Part shown: piece after piece, positions 23,322 to 25,486 of the stretch | How positions within the stretch are numbered: the first letter of the stretch is position 1 | Layout: each line of letters opens with the position of its first letter | DNA from: Ruminococcaceae bacterium UBA6845 | GTDB lineage: Bacteria; Bacillota; Clostridia; Oscillospirales; Acutalibacteraceae | DNA length: 25,486 nt | Direction: 5' to 3' | Assembly: GCA_002449395.1 (NCBI GenBank) | Contig: DKDP01000020.1 | Coordinates: 460 to 25,945, forward strand | The notes under the pieces: model-generated | What the model was told of the DNA's origin: nothing | The model's database searches: none | What the model saw: only the letters and a program-made list of their open reading frames with translations | Program-made: the position numbers and the translations under genes

Positions 23322-24371
23322 ATGTATCCTTGTATCGAGATTAAACCCGACGGAATACTTCACAACCTTAAAATACTGAAAAATAAGTGCGCCGAAAACG
23401 GGATGTCGCTTTCGGTGGTCACCAAAATGCTCGTCGGCTATGAGCCTCTTGTCCGCTTTCTCGTCGAAGAGGGCGAAATAACGGCAATATGCGATTCACG
23501 TGTTGAGAACTTTATGGAGTTTGTCGACATCAAAGCCGAAAAATGGCTGATACGCTCCCCGATGCTTTCGCAGGTGAGAGACGTTGTCAGATTTACCGAC
23601 GTCAGCCTGAACAGTGAAATCGAAGTCATAAGAGCACTGAACGAAGAGGCAAAAAAGCAGAGCAAACGTCACAAGGTCATTCTTATGTACGAATGCGGTG
23701 ATCTCCGAGACGGCTGCTACACCGAGGAGCTCAAGGAGATTGCAGGCGAGGTCCTCGGAATGACAAACATCGAGCTTTACGGCGTCGGCACAAATCTCAG
23801 CTGCGTCAACGAGGTTCTTCCGTCGGAAAAGAATATGCAGCTTTTTGAATCGGCGGTCAATGCCGTTGAAAGCGAATACGGCATTAAGCTCCCCATAGTT
23901 TCCGGCGGTGCGTCAAGCTCATTGAAAATGCTGTTTGACGGCAAACTGCCTCGTGTCATAAACAATATGAGAATGGGTGAATCGGTTTTCCTCGGCAATA
24001 TCCCTGTTTTTGATGTTCCGTTTGACGGGGCAAGGGAAGATAATTTCATTCTCAAAGCTGAAATTATCGAGCTGAAAGAAAAGCCGGGTATTCCCGAGAT
24101 GCTTCCGCAGGACTGCAAGAAGCTGATGAAACGCGCGATTGTTGCGATCGGTAAGCAGGATATATATCTTCCGGGTCTTATCTGTGCAGACAGCCGAATG
24201 AAAATTGTCGGCGGCAGCAGTGACCACGTCGTTCTCGATGTTTCAGACTGCGGCGATGATTATAAAGTCGGATCGGTCGTTGATTTCAAAATGACTTACA
24301 ACTGCCTGCTGAACGCAATGACGTCGAAATATGTTGAAAAGAATATCATAAACAAAACGAGTAACGGTTGA
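23322..24371 (+). CDS. Ornithine/alanine racemase-like PLP enzyme
   Basis: 349 aa, starting 1 bp after the previous stop, whose codon lies within the GGAGAG ribosome site region. Fold-III motifs: LSVVTKMLVGY with PLP Lys at about residue 35; AICDSRVENF; SLNSEIEVIRAL; ILMYECGDLRDG; YGVGTNLSC; IVSGGASSSLKML; NNMRMGESVFLG. This set is closest to clostridial ornithine racemase (Orr) and YhfX-like members, which lack the long C-terminal domain of alanine racemase. It would interconvert L- and D-amino acids in the cytoplasm. The tight coupling to the altered MurT/GatD pair suggests its product is used by that ligase, which is my inference. The gene ends inside a terminator. Confidence 0.87.
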   Translation: MYPCIEIKPDGILHNLKILKNKCAENGMSLSVVTKMLVGYEPLVRFLVEEGEITAICDSRVENFMEFVDIKAEKWLIRSPMLSQVRDVVRFTDVSLNSEIEVIRALNEEAKKQSKRHKVILMYECGDLRDGCYTEELKEIAGEVLGMTNIELYGVGTNLSCVNEVLPSEKNMQLFESAVNAVESEYGIKLPIVSGGASSSLKMLFDGKLPRVINNMRMGESVFLGNIPVFDVPFDGAREDNFILKAEIIELKEKPGIPEMLPQDCKKLMKRAIVAIGKQDIYLPGLICADSRMKIVGGSSDHVVLDVSDCGDDYKVGSVVDFKMTYNCLLNAMTSKYVEKNIINKTSNG

Positions 24372-24398
24372 TTTCCGCTACTCGTTTCTTGTTATATT
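24356..24398. terminator. Bidirectional terminator
   Basis: AACGAGTAACGG (24356-24367) pairs with CCGCTACTCGTT (24375-24386), with one mismatch and a 7-nt loop. T-rich sequence follows on both strands (TCTTGTTATATT, and CGTTTTGTTT on the minus strand). It serves the convergent racemase and acetyltransferase genes; the racemase stop codon lies in the loop. Confidence 0.78.
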
Positions 24399-24961
24399 GT
24401 AAGCTCGGGGAACGGGATAAAATCATCAACTTCCTCGCTGTGTTCACCGATTATCTTTTCCATCCAGACCATATCGTACCAAGTATCAAATTTTCTTCCG
24501 CATTTTTTAAAACAGCCTACTGTTTTATAGCCGAGGTGCTTATGAAATTCGACGCTGTTCATTGTCAGGTGCTCGTCCTCAACCTCGGGATAGCCTATGC
24601 ACGCATAGAGATTGATTATATTCTGCGCCGCAGAGATCTCCTCAATCGCCTCATAGAGTCTCCTGCCGACGCCGCCGCGGCGGTTGTTCTCGGCAACGTA
24701 GATTGACGTCTCGGCAGAATGGCTGTATGCCTCACGGCCGACGAACGATCCCGTATAGGCATAACCGATTACCTCATCGCCGCATTCGGCAACAATGTAC
24801 GGATAGTTTTCAAGGGTATGTTCAATACGCCTTTTAAATTCCTTTACAGACGGCACATCATATTCAAATGTAATTGCCGTCTTTTCAACATACGGAGCAT
24901 AAATTTTTAAAAGCTCCTGTGCGTCGTCGGGCGAGGCGACACGAATTGTTATATCATTCAT
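24392..24961 (-). CDS. GNAT acetyltransferase, phosphinothricin-type
   Basis: 189 aa, ATG start with AGGAGA about 6 nt upstream. The N-terminus (ITIRVASPDDAQELLKIYAPYVEKTAITFEYDVPS) and acetyl-CoA loop motif A (SIYVAENNRRGGVGRRLYEAI, RxxGxG near residue 95) are typical of the phosphinothricin/methionine-sulfoximine acetyltransferase branch. The ending FHKHLGYKTVGCFKKCGRKFDTWYDMVWMEK is also characteristic. It acetylates the amino group of a small amino-acid-like substrate; the natural substrate is unknown. The gene lies 9 bp after a hypothetical gene whose stop overlaps its ribosome site. Confidence 0.9.
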   Translation of the reverse strand: MNDITIRVASPDDAQELLKIYAPYVEKTAITFEYDVPSVKEFKRRIEHTLENYPYIVAECGDEVIGYAYTGSFVGREAYSHSAETSIYVAENNRRGGVGRRLYEAIEEISAAQNIINLYACIGYPEVEDEHLTMNSVEFHKHLGYKTVGCFKKCGRKFDTWYDMVWMEKIIGEHSEEVDDFIPFPELTI

Positions 24962-24970
24962 AATAATCTC

Positions 24971-25348
24971 CTATATTCCGAAATGAATTATCCATTTATC
25001 AAACATTTTTGCGGTTTGCATCAACGATTTTAAACCCGAAAGATTCTCCGCATTCCCGATTGCGTCAATAAAAGCCTGCTGTGACGACGGAGGGATAAGC
25101 GTTATCCCGCAGTATGCAAGACCTTTCTTCGGTTCGTCAACGGTGTGCCAGTAAAAATCCACATCATTCAGCTTTTCCGCAACGGCGTTGAGATCGTCGT
25201 CGGCAACAGAAATACAAGCGAATTTCTGTGGCTCGTATTCATCGTATCTCTGCCCCTTTTCCGGCGGATACGGCATCATTCCAAACTCATGTGTAAGCAA
25301 ATCACTCACCTCGTTTTTGATTATAATACCGATTCTCCGAAAATTCAA
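24971..25348 (-). CDS. Hypothetical protein
   Basis: 125 aa. The probable start is TTG 25348, with GGAG about 10 nt upstream; no ATG lies near the site. It has no signal peptide or membrane segment and looks like a small soluble alpha/beta protein (FRRIGIIIKNEVSDLL; FACISVADDDLNAVAEKL; GLAYCGITLIPPSSQQAFIDAI; MFDKWIIHFG). I do not recognise a family. It is the first gene of a two-gene operon with the acetyltransferase. Confidence 0.7.
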   Translation of the reverse strand: MNFRRIGIIIKNEVSDLLTHEFGMMPYPPEKGQRYDEYEPQKFACISVADDDLNAVAEKLNDVDFYWHTVDEPKKGLAYCGITLIPPSSQQAFIDAIGNAENLSGLKSLMQTAKMFDKWIIHFGI

Positions 25349-25390
25349 TAGCTTTTCTCCGAGTCGACATTTTCACCCACGGTCTTATTG

Positions 25391-25423
25391 CAAAACAAAA
25401 AGGACACCGTTTGGTGTCCTTTT
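25391..25423 (-). terminator. Rho-independent terminator of tRNA-Gly
   Basis: On the minus strand AGGACACC (25413-25420) pairs with GGTGTCCT (25401-25408) through a perfect 8-bp stem with loop AAAC. It is followed by TTTTGTTTTG. It lies just downstream of the tRNA CCA end. Confidence 0.87.
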
Positions 25424-25427
25424 ATTA

Positions 25428-25486
25428 TGGAGCGGATGACGGGGCTCGAACCCGCTACCTCCACCTTGGCAAGGTGGCGCTCTACC
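25428..25486 (-). tRNA. tRNA-Gly (GCC), 5' end cut off
   Basis: Read on the minus strand: D-stem end GGTAGAGC, anticodon stem CCACC/GGTGG with loop TTGCCAA (anticodon GCC), T-arm GCGGG-TTCGAGC-CCCGT, acceptor CATCCGC, discriminator T and encoded CCA (25428-25430). About 15 nt of the 5' end lie beyond the window. Confidence 0.95.

Overview
The window looks like a chromosomal segment of a gut-type Gram-positive anaerobe of the Clostridia, most likely Oscillospiraceae/Ruminococcaceae. Four things suggest this: the mix of genes (SigH-like sigma factor, MgtE, a VTC/DUF4956/CotH cluster under an OmpR-type two-component system, a MurT/GatD-type pair); the very large GLUG/InlB-repeat surface protein; AGGAGG-type ribosome binding sites with several TTG/GTG starts; and the abundant small palindromic intergenic repeats with a REP-associated tyrosine transposase (RAYT). 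This is a judgement from protein character, not from a database search.

Layout. 1-4471 (-): 3'-truncated giant secreted surface protein with its own promoter. 4472-5305: gene-free, holding a mosaic of REP-like palindromic elements. 5306-6349 (-): zinc-ribbon protein and a SigH-like sigma factor. 6499-9883 (+): GT2 glycosyltransferase, truB, an EamA transporter and a small membrane-anchored protein, closed by a hairpin. 9898-13509 (-): VTC-domain protein, DUF4956 membrane protein and a membrane-bound CotH-family kinase. 13510-16035 (-): response regulator, RAYT and histidine kinase, overlapping each other by 4 bp. 16076-17738 (-): mgtE with a long structured leader. 17766-21093 (-): AT-rich surface-glycan island (flippase, polysaccharide pyruvyl transferase, GT2). 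21130-24386 (+): MurT-like ligase, GatD-like protein and an ornithine/alanine-racemase-like protein. 24392-25348 (-): GNAT acetyltransferase and a hypothetical protein. 25391-25486 (-): terminator and truncated tRNA-Gly(GCC).

Three points stand out. (1) The MurT/GatD-like pair keeps the ligase ATP site and zinc ribbon, but has lost the glutaminase nucleophile Cys, the catalytic His, the glutamine-binding Arg and, by my alignment, the ligase Asp that completes the triad. It is followed directly by a PLP racemase, which suggests a repurposed amide ligase that does not use glutamine-derived ammonia. (2) A RAYT gene sits between the regulator and kinase genes, bounded by a 15/17-bp direct repeat that recreates the ATGA overlap at both ends; two copies of a palindrome lie inside its coding sequence. 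(3) An 11-bp tandem direct repeat at identical distance from the -10 box lies upstream of both the two-component operon and the VTC/DUF4956/CotH operon, linking the two as a regulator and its likely target.
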